Source of the DNA: Gigaspora margarita
Lineage: Eukaryota; Glomeromycota; Glomeromycetes; Diversisporales; Gigasporaceae
NCBI GenBank assembly: GCA_009809945.1
Contig: WTPW01000087.1
Span: 711,208-775,207 of the forward strand
Length of the DNA stretch: 64,000 bases
Direction of reading: 5' to 3'
Both the position numbers and the translations under genes were made by a program. Shown in pieces: positions 42,737 through 54,530 of the stretch. The notes under the pieces are model-generated. The model saw only the letters and a program-made list of their open reading frames with translations, did no database searches and was not told the origin of the DNA. How positions within the stretch are numbered: position 1 is the first letter of the stretch; the number at the start of each line of letters is the position of its first letter.

Positions 42737-43808
42737 GGGAATTGGTATTTCCACACCCCCTTTTGGTATTGCCATACCCATTTTAATTTTTTAAAAAATT
42801 TTTAACTTTGATCAAAGATATCTTGGAACCCATCTGACCAAATTCGATCAATATATTTTTCTTTGAATTCAATAGCTTTTTACAATTAAAATAAAAAAAG
42901 TTGATTGAATTTGGTCAGATGGGTGCCAAGATATCTTCGATCAAAGTTTTATAAAATTCTAAACATCTATTAAATATAAGGTGCAGCAAAAATTGGTTTC
43001 AAAGTTTGATCGAAGATATCATGGCACCCACCTGGCCAAATTCGATCAACTTTTTTTATTTTAATTATAAAAAGCTGTAGAATTTAAAGAAAAAAAAGTT
43101 GATTATATTTGTCAGGTGGATTCCAAGATATCTTCGATTAAATTTTTGTAAAATTCTAAACGTCTATTAAATATAAGCTGTGGTAATAATTGTTTACAAA
43201 CTTTGATCAAAGATATCTTGGCACCCACCTGACCAAATTCAATCAACTTTTTTTTTTAATTGTAAAAGGCTGTAGAATACAAAGAAAAAAAGTTGATCGC
43301 ATTTGGTCAGGTGGGTTCCAAGATATCTTTGATCAAAGATTTTGTAATCTAAACATCTATCAAATATAAGCTGTGCAATAATTGTTTACAAACTTTGATT
43401 GAAAATATCTTGGAACCCATCTAACCAAATTTGTTCAACTTTTTTTTATTTTAATTGTAAAATGCTGTAAAATCAAAGAAAAAAAATTGATTGAATTTGG
43501 TCAGATGAATTTCAATATATCTTTGATCAAAGATTTTGTAAAATTCTAAATGTCTATCAAATATAAGCTGTAGCAGTAATTGTTTACAAAATTTGATCGA
43601 AGATATCTTGGCATCGACCTGACCAAATTCGATCAAGTTTTTTTATTTTAATTGTAAAAAGCTATTTAATTCAAAAAAAAAATGTTGATTGAATTTGGTC
43701 AGATGGATTTCAAGATATCTTTGATCAAAGTTAAAATTTTTTTAAAAAATTATAATGATCTACATGGGTGTGGCAATACCAAAAAGGGGTGTGGAAATAC
43801 CAATTCCC
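42737..43808. mobile_element. Foldback element of five tandem hairpins, 8-bp target duplication
   Basis: The 44-bp inverted ends start GGGAATTGGTATTTCCACAC. AAAATTTA lies directly on both sides (42729-42736, 43809-43816). The interior is five units of about 197 bp. Each is a hairpin with arms of the form GATCAAAGATATCTTGG, AACCCATCTGACCAAATTCG, separated by a spacer CTAAACATCTATTAAATATA. The unit is clearly related to that of 62418-63715. No coding capacity; the small frames inside are antisense by-products of the hairpins. Confidence 0.9.
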
Positions 43809-43839
43809 AAAATTTAATATGTTATATAAAAAATAATTT

Positions 43840-44260
43840 AAGCAAGTGTTTAGTAAGTAATCTAAATAGAATTTAATTGAATATATAGTAAGTTATATAA
43901 AATAATAATTTGTACAAAGATTTAATTAGTAATTTGAGCAAAGGTTTAGTAAATAATTTGAGCAAAGGTTTAGTAAGTAATTGGAGCAATAATTTAGTAA
44001 GTAATTTGGGCAATAGTTCAGTAAGTAATTTGAACAAAGGTTCAGCAAGTAATATAAAAAAGAACAATTTAGTGAGGTTTAATAAGTAATTTGAGCAAAG
44101 GTTTAGTAATTAATTTGAGCAAAGGTTCAGTAAGTAATTTAAACTAAGGTTTAGTAAGTTATATAAAATAATAATTTGGGCAAAGGTTTAATAAGTAATT
44201 GAGCAAAGGTTTAGAGTATTTTTTGGGCAAAGGTTTAGCATATAATTTGAGTAAAAGTTT
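43840..44260. repeat. Minisatellite, AATTTGAGCAAAGGTTTAGT units
   Basis: About fifteen degenerate units of 24 bp (TAATTTGAGCAAAGGTTTAG followed by TAAG). The minus-strand frame at 43873-44067 (LLTKPLLKLF repeats) is a translation of the repeat and not a gene. Confidence 0.85.
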
Positions 44261-44629
44261 TATTATTTACTCTGTATTTGCTATTATTAAATAGTTTGTT
44301 GATCTTTATAATAACAATATTTTTATTTATTTCATCAAATGGGAGTCTTTAAACACTCCCATTTTATTTTCTGATTTCAAAATTTTAATACACAAATAAG
44401 TTTTTTATACACTTATTTATGTCCCAAATACACTATTTTTTTAATTCTGAAACTCTTTAGTATAATAGCTTTAGTTTAATTGTTTTCTTTATTAGTCATT
44501 ATATTGTTTTAGTGTAGTCTTTATTAAGTATTATTCTTGTTTTTATCCTGATGTTTAATTAATTACATTTAGTTAAATCAATCACATAGATTGGTTAGCT
44601 TAAGTAATAACCCATCACATATTAATTAA

Positions 44630-44665
44630 CTAGCAAGAACCCATGCTATTGAGCACAGGGTAAGG
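44630..44665 (-). mobile_element. Second Helitron-like 3' terminus
   Basis: On the minus strand a hairpin CCCTGTGCTCAATAGCATGG is followed by GTTCTTGCTAG and then host T, the same layout as at 20922 (hairpin, 6-8 bases, CTAG, T). The 5' end could not be placed. 46700-46800 resembles the interior of the first Helitron-like element (23410-23500), so the element may extend past 46.8 kb. The left flank 44460-44625 is the dispersed repeat also found at 22490-22690. Confidence 0.5.
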
Positions 44666-45653
44666 GCTGTGTTATTAATCATCTGATTATTTTTTTATTA
44701 GAGGCCTACCACCTCCCCTCGCTTTAATATAGATTTGGTCAGGTTTTTATATATAATTTTAACATTTTTTATCCCACTCCTTTTCTAAAAAATCACCTGA
44801 TTTTTGTCACTCCTCTAATGACTGTTAAAAGTTCAATATTTTTGGTCCAGCCTTCATAAATAAGAAGTTGATTCTTAAGTTGAGTTTTGCATATAATATA
44901 TAGTGATTTGAACTGGGTAAAAAATTTCTAATCTGTTAACTAAATTAGCTTACCTGGATACAATCAGTTTAACCACATAATTTTGATTTGATCAGTTGAT
45001 CTGTGCCAACCGTCAACTGAGCTTCAACTGAATTAACTGAATCAGCCAATTTGGTTGGGTCAACTGAGTTATCCGAATAACTTAGTTGATCTGGGTCAAC
45101 CAAGCTAACTGGGTAATACTATTAAATATTCAAAGGTGGACTTTAAAAAATTATTAAAAAAATAAATGACTAGTAAAAAATTGGTATTTATTCTACTTCT
45201 ATTAGAGTTTATTTGTTTATGAGGTTAAAAATATAAGTAAATCTGAAATAAACGGCATGAATGAACGGTTTGAAAGCATGGTTGAAGTTTGTTTTTATTG
45301 GCTACACGTGTCAATCTATAGATCCTGATTTTTAAACCATGATTGGCTACTTGAATTTCATATATAGCTGATAAAGTAAAAAAAAAAAAATTAAATAAAA
45401 ATCAAAGTATATATGTATAGAGTGTGTTTTAGCAAGTTACGGTTTTACTGTAATTGGCTTTATAGTAATGCTCTAAGTTTTTTATAATCAAATTTTTAGG
45501 GGAGTGACAAAAATCAGGTGATTTTTTAGGGGGGGAGGGGGTAAAAAAAGTTGAAATTACATATAAGAACCTGACTATATATATATTAAAGAAGAGGGAG
45601 GGGGGTAGGCCTCTAATAAAAAATAATCAGTTGATTAATGACATGGCTCTTAC
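44660..45653. mobile_element. 1-kb element with long inverted ends
   Basis: About 150 bp at each end are inverted copies: GTAAGGGCTGTGTTATTAAT on the left against GTAAGAGCCATGTCATTAAT reverse-complemented from the right, then GATTATTTTTTnATTAGAGG and CCTACC. The centre (44895-45120) is GGTCAACTGA-rich. No transposase. Target duplication not resolved. Confidence 0.7.
44895..45120. repeat. GGTCAACTGA repeat cluster
   Basis: Multiple direct and inverted copies of GGGTCAACTGA / TCAGTTGACC words occur here, with AGTGATTTGAACTGGG at the left edge. A sister cluster is at 47990-48205 and ends CCAGTTCAAATCACT. The pair look like copies of one element made of this decamer, analogous to the GGTTCA element at 52501. 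Confidence 0.6.
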
Positions 45654-46067
45654 TATATTTCAAGTTTTGCTATAGTTGAGTCTCGCATTCGCATTGGTTG
45701 GGTCTCACTTTTGGTCAAGTTCTGCCATTGGTTGAGCTTTGTTGTAGTCAAATTTTCCAAGAACAAGCTACTGGTACTTTGCAATCAAGTAATATTATTG
45801 TCAAGTTTTTTTTAATAAAATTTTTATTGGACAAAAATATGTTTTATGAACTGTTAATCAAATATAATCGCCACTATTATTCTTTTAATTACATGGTTTT
45901 TTATTGATTATGCCAATAGTTCTAAAAAAATAAAACTACATAATGCCTCCAAAATATTTGTGATCATTGCCGTAAAATATTAAATAAGGAGAAGTTTTAA
46001 CCTGTGGTCACAGATATCACTATGGATGTACAATATAACTGTCGTATTGTGATTACAATATAAAAAG

Positions 46068-46169
46068 TTTACTGAACGCTTAGATAAAGGTCAAAACAAA
46101 CTTACTGTAGAGGAACTAGAAGAGAGGAAAGAACCCACACAAGCAAACGAAAGTAATTCTAAAGTGTAA
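46068..46169 (+). pseudogene. Coding-like 3' exon fragment, unidentified
   Basis: 33 codons: FTERLDKGQNKLTVEELEER, then KEPTQANESNSKV before TAA; an AATAAA follows at about 46218. Charged composition and codon use look genic against the AT-rich background, but no upstream exon can be joined convincingly. 45654-46067 and 46170-47504 otherwise show no gene. 45262-45305 and 46435-46495 are inverted copies of a CATGGTTGAAGTTTGTTT segment. Confidence 0.3.
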
Positions 46170-47504
46170 ATGCACTTGAGGCGGTGTCTTGTTGGTAATT
46201 TTTGCTTCATCTTTGCTTTTAATAAAACGTTTCAAAACGTGCGATTTCCTGCAATCTCCAATGTTTATATAAAATAAAGTAACAAAAAGTGTACAAATAA
46301 GCTTGTGCTTTCGTATTAGAAAAGTTCTAGTTCACTAAACCGGCCCCTGAAGTTTTGATTTTTTTTTATTTTTTTACCGAATTAACCAATCATATTTAGT
46401 AATCGTCTGATGATCATTAGTTGATCATCTGATCTAAACAACCAATACAAACAAACTTCAACCATGCTCGTTTTGAATGTGTTAATTTAAAAGCATATAG
46501 TGCTAAATAGAAAAAAAATTTAAGATTGTCAAAAATTAAGCCTAGGTGTAATATTGAAAGATCTCTAGATAAGTATCTGAATTATAATCGAAATTAATAT
46601 AATGGTTATTTCAAAAATTACTACAGACATTCTTTTTTTATAAATGACCTTATAGAAATCACAATGACTATTTGTCAAAATACCATATTCTCACAGAAAA
46701 ACGCGCAGGAGTGTAATTTCGAAATTTGGCTCAAATTAAGCTTAAGCTGGGCCAAAATTGTAATAACGCCCCTGTGCATTATTTTTCGAATATACAGTAT
46801 CCATATTTTGTATAATAATTATCGTAATCTCTATAAGGTTGCTTATAAAAAAAAAGAACGTGAAACACTAGGTATATTCTTATCTAGAACATTTAAGTGG
46901 CGAAAATAAAGATCTTGAAACTCAGAGAAAGAACAGCCAACTTTATCAGATACATTTGGGTGCTTGTTGATTAATAAATGAAAGGTTAATGCTAATCATG
47001 GCTTGCCTTCAAATTAATAGATAATATAAGGACTGATCTAGGAAATTGACAGTCTGAGGATTTGAGAATTTTCTGATTGATCATAAAAATAATTAATTTT
47101 TATATTATAAGTAGGTTAAACAATTAATCATTTTTATGAGCAGCTAGAGACTTCTCAAATTTCCAATCCTCATATAAAATATAAACAAATGCCCATGGAG
47201 TGTGGAAATTGTTTGATTTTTGTTTTTTTTTATTTTTTTAATCATGGTAAATCAAATAAATCTTCAAAATGAGCTAAGAATAGTAAAAAAAACAAAAGCG
47301 TATTAGATTAAATTTTTAATATTTTAAATCTAAATGCTGTTTATATTTACCCAGGTATAATTGAAGATTTTACAATACACTGGGCAAAATACAATACTAG
47401 ATAGCAATTTATTTGGTATTGAATCATATAAAAAAGGCTTTAATACAACTTTGAAGTCGAGTTTAGATAGCTTTATCCACCTCTGTTATGAGAGTATAGT
47501 GTTA

Positions 47505-47700
47505 TACCATATACTTCCGAAATTAAGCACACTTTTTTTATTATATGGGTGCTTATTTTCAGTATATCATGTGACTGATGCAAACTGGTTTTAACTGGTT
47601 TTTAGCCTAGTAACTATTTAAAGAGGTGCTTAATTTCAGGTGAATATAGGATGTGGGGTGCTTATTTTTGGGGGGTGCTTAATTTTGGAAGTATACGGTA
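47505..47700. mobile_element. MITE, TA-flanked, TACCnTATACTTCC ends
   Basis: TACCATATACTTCCGAAATT on the left is inverted as AATTTTGGAAGTATACGGTA on the right, consistent with TA target duplication (Tc1/mariner type). The interior has four GGTGCTTATTTT / GGTGCTTAATTT words. Confidence 0.8.
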
Positions 47701-47712
47701 GATCTATTAGTT

Positions 47713-47820
47713 TAGTGTTGTCACTGGAAGGTCACTGGAAGAAAATTAATAGTGTACTGGAACTTAAAGTTCTAGTGTCACTATTAATTTTCTTCCAGTG
47801 GCTATCCAGTGACAACACTA
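47713..47820. mobile_element. Tiny hAT-type hairpin MITE, 108 bp
   Basis: TAGTGTTGTCACTGGA at the left and TCCAGTGACAACACTA at the right; the whole element folds into one hairpin. Flanks TATTAGTT and CATTAGTT match at 7 of 8 bases, as expected for an old 8-bp duplication. The word GTGTTGTCACTGGAA also occurs at 9925. Confidence 0.8.
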
Positions 47821-47989
47821 CATTAGTTAGTTCAAAAATGTGATATTAATTCTTAATATAGAGTCAAAGGTTTTCTAAGTAAAGTATAAACAACTATACC
47901 TCAGCACTAAGCAAGTAAAGAAGCTCAAAGGTATATTGAAGAATAAAAATTCTACATGATGAAATTTGTACAAGCCACAAAAATTGATT

Positions 47990-48205
47990 TTGGGTCAACT
48001 AGATCAACTGATTATATCGGGTCAACCAACTAACCCAGTTGATCTAATATAGTCAGTTGACCCAATTATCAGCAGGTCAACTGACTATATCAGGTCAACT
48101 GATTATTAGATTAACTGGTTAAGCATTTACTTAACTGGCTCACCCAAATTTTTTTGGGTTAGTTCGGTTACCCGATTATAGCTTAACCAGTTCAAATCAC
48201 TAACA
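47990..48205. repeat. GGTCAACTGA repeat cluster, second copy
   Basis: GGGTCAACTAGATCAACTG, TCAGTTGACCC, AGGTCAACTGACTATATC and similar words alternate in both orientations, ending with CCAGTTCAAATCACT. Related to 44895-45120. Confidence 0.6.
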
Positions 48206-48209
48206 ATAT

Positions 48210-49780
48210 ATATTATATTATTACTACTATATTTATAAACTTAAATACTTAGATTAATACTAAATTAATATAAATAAATAAATTTAAGTTGTATATATTA
48301 TAAACATAAATATTTGATTTAAATGCTCAAATTATTATACTCATACACTAAATTTTGGCAAATAAAATGAACTAATTACAGACTTGAGTAATTTATTATA
48401 ATTAATTATATATTGACCTAAAACAAAATTGTTAAAGTAAAAAGAATTAACTTTATATTTATATAGGTAATTTATTGAGCAATTATTACAGCTTGCAAAT
48501 TAATGTACTTTTTGATCAAATTTGTAGATTGTTGTCAATCACTACAATTATTTGAACAATTATCTAATTGTTGTCTAGTTGTGAGTGAGCATAGATATAG
48601 CTGAAGCAAATTAATTCCTTGATCAAAAATAAATTATAAATCATTTACAAGCCTTTACAATCTTTTAAATTATAGAATCAGACAACAATCATGTGAATGT
48701 ATGGGTATATAGCAATTTACAAATTTGATCATGTACATAGTAAAGGGCCCTGCTCTAAGGTCTTTTTTTATTTGTTTACTTAGGATATTTTTCTACTGTT
48801 TATATCATCACAACAGTATTATTTCTTCTATTATTACTTATTGTTTGTTAGATTAGGCATAGCCCAAATAGAATTGTAATGTGCTATAGTAATTTTGGGG
48901 TCTAAGTACATAATAACTGCACATACTAGGGCCACAACTAGTTTTTGTACCTGGCATTTTGCTACAATATTTGTTTATTTCCTTTTTTACCAAACAATAA
49001 GCACATATAAGTTCTTACATCTTGCATTTTGCTACTACTATTTGTTTATTTCCTTCTTTGATAAACAATAGATTTTGCACATTGTAATTTCACCTACTAT
49101 ACTTTCTTCTAAAAATAATCATTAAAGTGAACAAAATTAAACTTTATACTTACTCTAGTATTTATTGAACAAATAAATAATTATGGTTAATTATATATAT
49201 GTTTTCTTAAAAACTATCATTAAAGTGAAAAGAATTAAATTTTATACTCACTCTGGTGGTCTTTTACAAATCTTTTTTTTGTTAGTTAACAGAAGATAAA
49301 AGATTAAAAAGCTACCTAATCAGAGATATGCCAGAAATAAACTACTAATAAACAGGTTATACAAAATTGGTTTTTAAATTTTTTTCCATAACAATATTTA
49401 TAGATATTATGTGCAAGCACTTACTGAGTTATTATGATCAACTAATACCATGTGCACATGCAACTTATTTCACTATATTATTATGAATAATCATCCTAAT
49501 TGCCAACATATGCTATAATGATCATTAATAGGATTCATGGATATTATTATAATCACAAGTATTAACATCTTATTTAAAATAAAATTTATAAAAAAAAAAA
49601 ATAGAATTTAGAACATATCTTTATATGATTTGCACACATATGCACAAATATTATGTAAGTATATCACAAAGCAAAAATGCAACCCTATTACCAATATAAT
49701 AATTGGCACTATTATTATGAAAAAGGATATTTGGCTCCAACTCTGTCTTATTATAAAGAGATTATAAAAAGATTATAATA
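48210..49780. other. AT-rich stretch with weak dispersed repeats
   Basis: Words ATCATTAAAGTGAA, AGAATTAAACTTTATACT and TTTGCTACnACTATTTGTTT recur at about 48425, 48955-49000, 49030-49070, 49115 and 49220, suggesting an old repeated unit. No coding or RNA gene seen. Confidence 0.45.
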
Positions 49781-49793
49781 TTAGATTACATAT

Positions 49794-50505
49794 ATTTTTT
49801 TTAAACCAGAACATGTCTTACACCTCCTGGGTGCAGAGTGGTGCACTTTTTATTAGACTTAATAGTGGGGCCTGCTAAACCAGATCCCCTACAATTATAA
49901 CTTACATATATTTCTAAACAACCAGAATCTTACCAGAAGTATCTTTTATGGTTACTATGGCTAATTATGGCTAAGTGTATCTTACTCCAATTTCTGGCTT
50001 TTTTCTAGCCAAGTCCAGTAAGCCTACCATACCCAGCACCCTCATTTTGCAATATTAAGAAATTTTGATTATCCCACCAGTCTGCTATATCAGTAAACCA
50101 TTTTTTATGTACCCTAAGTACTTCATTTTTCCATTCTTGGTTGGTACTACATCTCCAAAAATTGCCATTTCTGTTATAGTATCCATCAACCAGAATTCTA
50201 CTAGAAGTATTCTCATTCAACCAGAATTCCACTAGAAGTATCCCATTTTATCTATATTTGTCACTGATTTTTATTTAACTGGAATTCTACCAGAAGTATT
50301 CATTATTCATATTTCTACTAGATTTCCACTAGAGGTATTCTTGTGGCTGTGCTGCCAACTGTGGTCCTGGTATCCTAGTTAGCTCATCCATCTCAAGACC
50401 TCATATAGTTAATTTTGTCTTCCAGTAGGGCTTGAACTGGTGATCTTGCAATTGAAATGGCTAATGTACTAAGAGTGCAACTACTATGCTATTGACCTGC
50501 AGGAC
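49794..50505 (-). mobile_element. SINE with tRNA-like head and 13-bp target duplication
   Basis: 712 bp on the minus strand, flanked by TTAGATTACATAT at 49781-49793 and 50506-50518. The head (50505 downward) has box A-like TAGCATAGTAGTTGC and box B-like AGTTCAAGCCC about 60 bases on. The tail is AAAAAAAAT at 49796-49803. The body contains five degenerate TTCTAGTAGAATTCTGGT-type repeats (50180-50345). Different body from the SINE at 36307, so a second family. The 75-codon frame at 50005-50232 lies within it. Confidence 0.85.
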
Positions 50506-51626
50506 TTAGATTACATATTCAAAAAGAATTGTATACAAAATATTCAATAATCAGGATTTTGGTATTGTACAAAATTATATAAAAAAAATCTGTAAAATCA
50601 AATTAACTTTTCAAGATCCAGATATATCAAAAAATTGAATCTATAAAATAAAAACCTGCTTTATAAAATGCATTCCCAATAGATCTGCAGTATTGAATTT
50701 ATAGGGTCAAATACAAAAAAAAGTTATTAGAGTTCCTGATAGAGATCTAAAAAAGGAATCTTGATGCCAACGTTTTTTCTTATTTCCATATTTTTTGCAT
50801 AGTAGCATATTATTTTAAACATTTTTTGTTAAAAATTTATTATCAAGATCATTATAGAATTTTTTTTATGTAACCTAGATTTTTCTACTACAAAACAATT
50901 GACCAATCAAAATATCTAGCCAATCAAATATCAATTTAAAAACTGTGAATTGTTTAATAATTCTCATGATATCATAAACCTGTATACAATTGCAATAAAT
51001 TTAAATCTAAGTGAATATCAGGTCTAAATTGGAATCAATATCCACTATTGCTCTTCTAACTGATGGTTGCAATTATACTAGTATAATAAAATTGATAATT
51101 TGATCTCTGCTTCCTTAATCATATGCTTTTCCATTTTACTTATTTACATGAGTGATACAGTCTAAAAAAAAGAAATATCAACTAGATAAAAAATTTAGGT
51201 TTAGAACCTTAATATTAAAGGCTATAGAAACAGATTAGTGCAAGGTTGATTTAAATATTAGTTTTTGCATATTTTGCTTTTTTAATCTTCAAGATATTGT
51301 ATTATCTATTCAAATAAGAACAAATAGATGCCAATGACTGTAGTTGTTTTGTTGAACTTCAAGGATCAGTGTAATATAACATGATTAGAAAATTAAAACA
51401 AATGTTTATTATAAAAATTACTTAACCATTTTTAGTTTCTACAAAATGTTTTAACTAAACAATTTTACTATATACTTCTCTTCCAACTCATGACCTAATG
51501 CTGACTCTAATCTTAACATAAGTGAACTTTAAAGCATTTTTGCTACATAGAATTTTTGTTTGCTATAAAGGTATTTTGAATTATAAAAATATTTTCAGCA
51601 TTTGGAAGTCTTACTAATGGAATTCA

Positions 51627-51990
51627 TGGAGTAATTTAATTGAAACAGCATCTTGACCATAAAAGCTACTAGCAAGTTATATTAGAAATAAAATCTGTGA
51701 CATTAAGCTAGACAGTATCAATGATCAATACTTTGATTGTAAATAATAATGATTATTAATTCTTCTGAACTACTTGTTATAGCAGATATACATGTTGGTA
51801 AAAATATTAAAGTGCTTGTTGTATTGACAGAAATGAGCAATTGGACTATTTATTGATTAGATGAAACCAAAAAAATCATATTCATTAATCTAAGTAATTG
51901 CAAGAAAGCCTTGCAAGTTTATAGTAGACAATATTGAATGTATAGTCAAATTGGAAGTAAAAATAGTCAAAATTTCTAAATTTAGTATAA
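51627..51990 (+). pseudogene. Diverged copy of the nuclease-like tail at 15890-16159
   Basis: Aligns with 15886-16165 over its whole length apart from an extra 90 bp after 51710. Matching landmarks: AATTGAAACAGCATCTTGAC, TTGGACTATTTATTGATTAG, AGTAATTGCAAGAAAGCC and AAATTTCTAAATTTAG. The reading frame is destroyed. It is followed at 52000-52100 by a T-rich tract like the one at 16163. Composition has drifted to AT, so it is older than the 15.9-kb copy. 50519-51626 shows no feature. Confidence 0.6.
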
Positions 51991-52319
51991 TTATTATAAA
52001 TCATTTTTGTTTTTTATTTTTTGTTTTTTATTTTATTCACTTTTATATCTATTTTTATTTCTTTATTTTTTTTTTGTTTTTTTTGTTTTACTTTAAAATT
52101 TATATATAATAAATAATAACTGCTTTTTATAATAAATTACATAAAGAACTTTTTTTTAAAATATATTATTATTATATAGTTATATAAATTACATGAAATT
52201 ACATATAAAATTCAATACAAACTAGACTTTGTTATGTATTATTTCTCAATTAAAGTCAATTATTAATTGATATGTGCTATTTTTAATTTGGAATAGCATT
52301 TATCATTTTTCAATTGGCA

Positions 52320-52455
52320 TAAATTTAAAATTAATAAGAGGTTTTAGAATTAAAATTTGCAAATTTTATTTTGATAAAATAATATGATATATTTATTTTT
52401 AAATAAGTAATAAGAGGTTTCAGAATTAAAATTAGCAATCTTATTTTTGTTATAA
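52320..52455. repeat. 80-bp dispersed repeat, two units
   Basis: Two units of AATAAGAGGTTTnAGAATTA and AAATTnGCAAnnTTATTTT; related to 38080-38213 and 55560-55840. Confidence 0.55.
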
Positions 52456-52463
52456 TCAAACAA

Positions 52464-54492
52464 GTGGCTATTATTTTACCATCAATTACTTTACAGACAC
52501 TAGGGTTCCGAAGTTCAGTGGTTCAATAGAGGTTCAGGTTCAAGTTCAATGAACCTGAACCTGAACCTGAACCTGCTCTAGAAGTTCAATACTGAACTGA
52601 ACCTGAACTTAAAATTATTGAACATGAACCTGAACCTGAACNTAAAAAAAGNTCAGTTCAGGTTCAGTTCAAGGTTCATGAACATGTTCAGGTTCATAAT
52701 ATATGCACATTTTTACCTAAATCACAAAGTTGAATCAATTAGTAAAATTCAGAGAATCATAGCATTTTATATAATTTTATTATAAAATTATTAAAAATAT
52801 TGTTCTACATGAAATTTTACTAATTGATCATAACTTCTTGCAATAAGTAAACTTGTTCAGCACCAAAAAATACATCAAATCGGCATATTTTATTTTACTT
52901 TTCTTAAAATATGATGAAAAGATGCTTAATTTTAGAAATTTTCATCAAAAATTCAAAATTAAGCATCTTTGACGCAAATTTTAAGGAAATAAAATAAAAT
53001 ATACCGATATGATGTATTTTTTGGTGCTACATAATTTACTTAGAGCAAGAAGTTATGATCAATTAGTAAAATTTAGAGAATCATAGAAATTTGTATAATT
53101 TTATTAATAAAATTATACAAATTTCTATGATNCTCTAAATTTTACTAATTGATCATAACTTCTTGCTCTAAGTAAACTTGTATAGCACTAAAAAATACAT
53201 CATGTTGGTATATTTGATTTTATTTTTCTTAAAATTTGCGTCAAAGAAGCTTAAGTTTGAATTTTTGATGAAAATTTCCAAAATTAAGCATCTTTCCTTC
53301 AAATTTTAAGCAAAGCGAAATATAATATACCAATATGATGTATTTTTTGGTGCTGAACAAGTTTACTTAGTGCAAGAAGTTAGAACCAATTAGTAAAATT
53401 TAGAGTATCATAGAAATTTGTATAATTTTATTAATAAAATTATACAAAATTCTATGATTCTCTAAATTTTACTAATTGATTCTAACTTCTTGTACTAAGT
53501 AAACTTGTTCAACACCAAAATATACATCATATCAGTATATTATATTTCGCTTTTCTTAAAATTTGAAAAAAAATGCTTAATTTTGAATTTTTGATAAAAA
53601 TTTCTAAAATTAAGTGTTCTTTCTTCAAATTTTAAGAAAGGTAAAGTAAAATATACCATTTTGATGTATTTTTTGGTCTGAATAAGTTTACTTAGTGCAA
53701 GAAGTTATGATCAATTAGTAAAATTTNNNGCANNATANNANTTTNNATAATTTNATTAATAAAATTATACAAAATGCTATGATTCTCTAAATTTTACTAA
53801 CTGATTTATACTTCTCACTCTAAGTAAACTTGTTTAGTATCAAAAAATACATATCTTTTTATTTAGACTCAAACTAGTTTGCAAAATTTGACCAGCCCGA
53901 CCAAACTATGATTGAGTTTGAGTTTAATATAAAGTTTTAAATAATAAAATTTAGAGTTTGAGTCTGGTCTGGACCAGAACAAACCAGGACTCAAACCTAG
54001 AATCACTAATTCATATGAACACTAGACTGAACCTGAACATGTTCATGAACTTATGAACTGAACCTGAACTGAACCTGAACCTGCTTTAAAAGTTCAATAC
54101 TGAACCTGAACCTGAACATGTTTTAAAAAATGTTCAGGTTCAGGTTCAATACTGAACCTGAACCTGAACCTGAACTTGACCTAATTTCAGTTCAGTTCAG
54201 GTTCATAGGAACACTAACAGACACCTTATTTTACTGACAAATTATTCATTGACAAGTTCATTTTACTGATAGTTCATTTTACTAAAGCTTATTTTACTGA
54301 CAAAGTAATTCTGGTCATTGTTATTAGAGTCAGAATAGAGTCAGAGTAAAATTAGGGTTGTGCTTTATAGAAAAAAACTTGTTAGTAAAATGAGCTTCAG
54401 TAAAATGAACTGTTGGTAAAATGAACTTGTCAGTAAATAATGTATGGTAAAATTGTATGTCTGTGATGTAATTGTTAGTAAAATAATATCAG
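52464..54492. mobile_element. hAT-type MITE (TTTTACT-rich), interrupted by the GGTTCA element
   Basis: The left part TATTATTTTACCATCAATTA and right end TAATTGTTAGTAAAATAATA are inverted. Flanks TCAAACAA (52456) and TCAACCAA (54493) match at 7 of 8. Removing 52501-54216 restores a ~313-bp hairpin whose arms are made of TTTTACTGACAA / TTGTCAGTAAA words. Sister element: 56675-57524; a single-end fragment is at 55668-55730. Confidence 0.7.
52501..54216. mobile_element. Composite foldback element with GGTTCA hexamer arrays, 8-bp target duplication
   Basis: Ends TAGGGTTCCGAAG and GGAACACTA; ACAGACAC is repeated at 52493-52500 and 54217-54224. Both ends are arrays of TTCAGG / CCTGAA hexamers (GGTTCAGGTTCAAGTTCA; GAACCTGAACCTGAACCTG). 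The core (52720-53860) is a chain of inverted units of about 270 bp built from ATTAGTAAAATTTAGAGA, ACAAATTTCTATGAT, AAATTAAGCATCTTT and GAACAAGTTTACTTAG. Ambiguous bases occur at 53131 and 53727-53754. No coding capacity. Confidence 0.88.
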
Positions 54493-54530
54493 TCAACCAA
54501 TTTGTCACACTATTTATGACTAAGTTTTTA

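Noticed and set aside
42737-43808. Regular repeat-spacer pattern that could be taken for a CRISPR array
   Set aside because: Units are 190-200 bp hairpins within a transposable element with target duplications; eukaryotic context, no short repeats with unique spacers.
43451-43876. Frames of 61 and 64 codons
   Set aside because: Translations of the hairpin units of the 42737-43808 foldback element.
43873-44067. Leu-rich repeat-like frame (LLTKPLLKLF)
   Set aside because: Translation of a 24-bp minisatellite on the opposite strand, not a leucine-rich-repeat protein.
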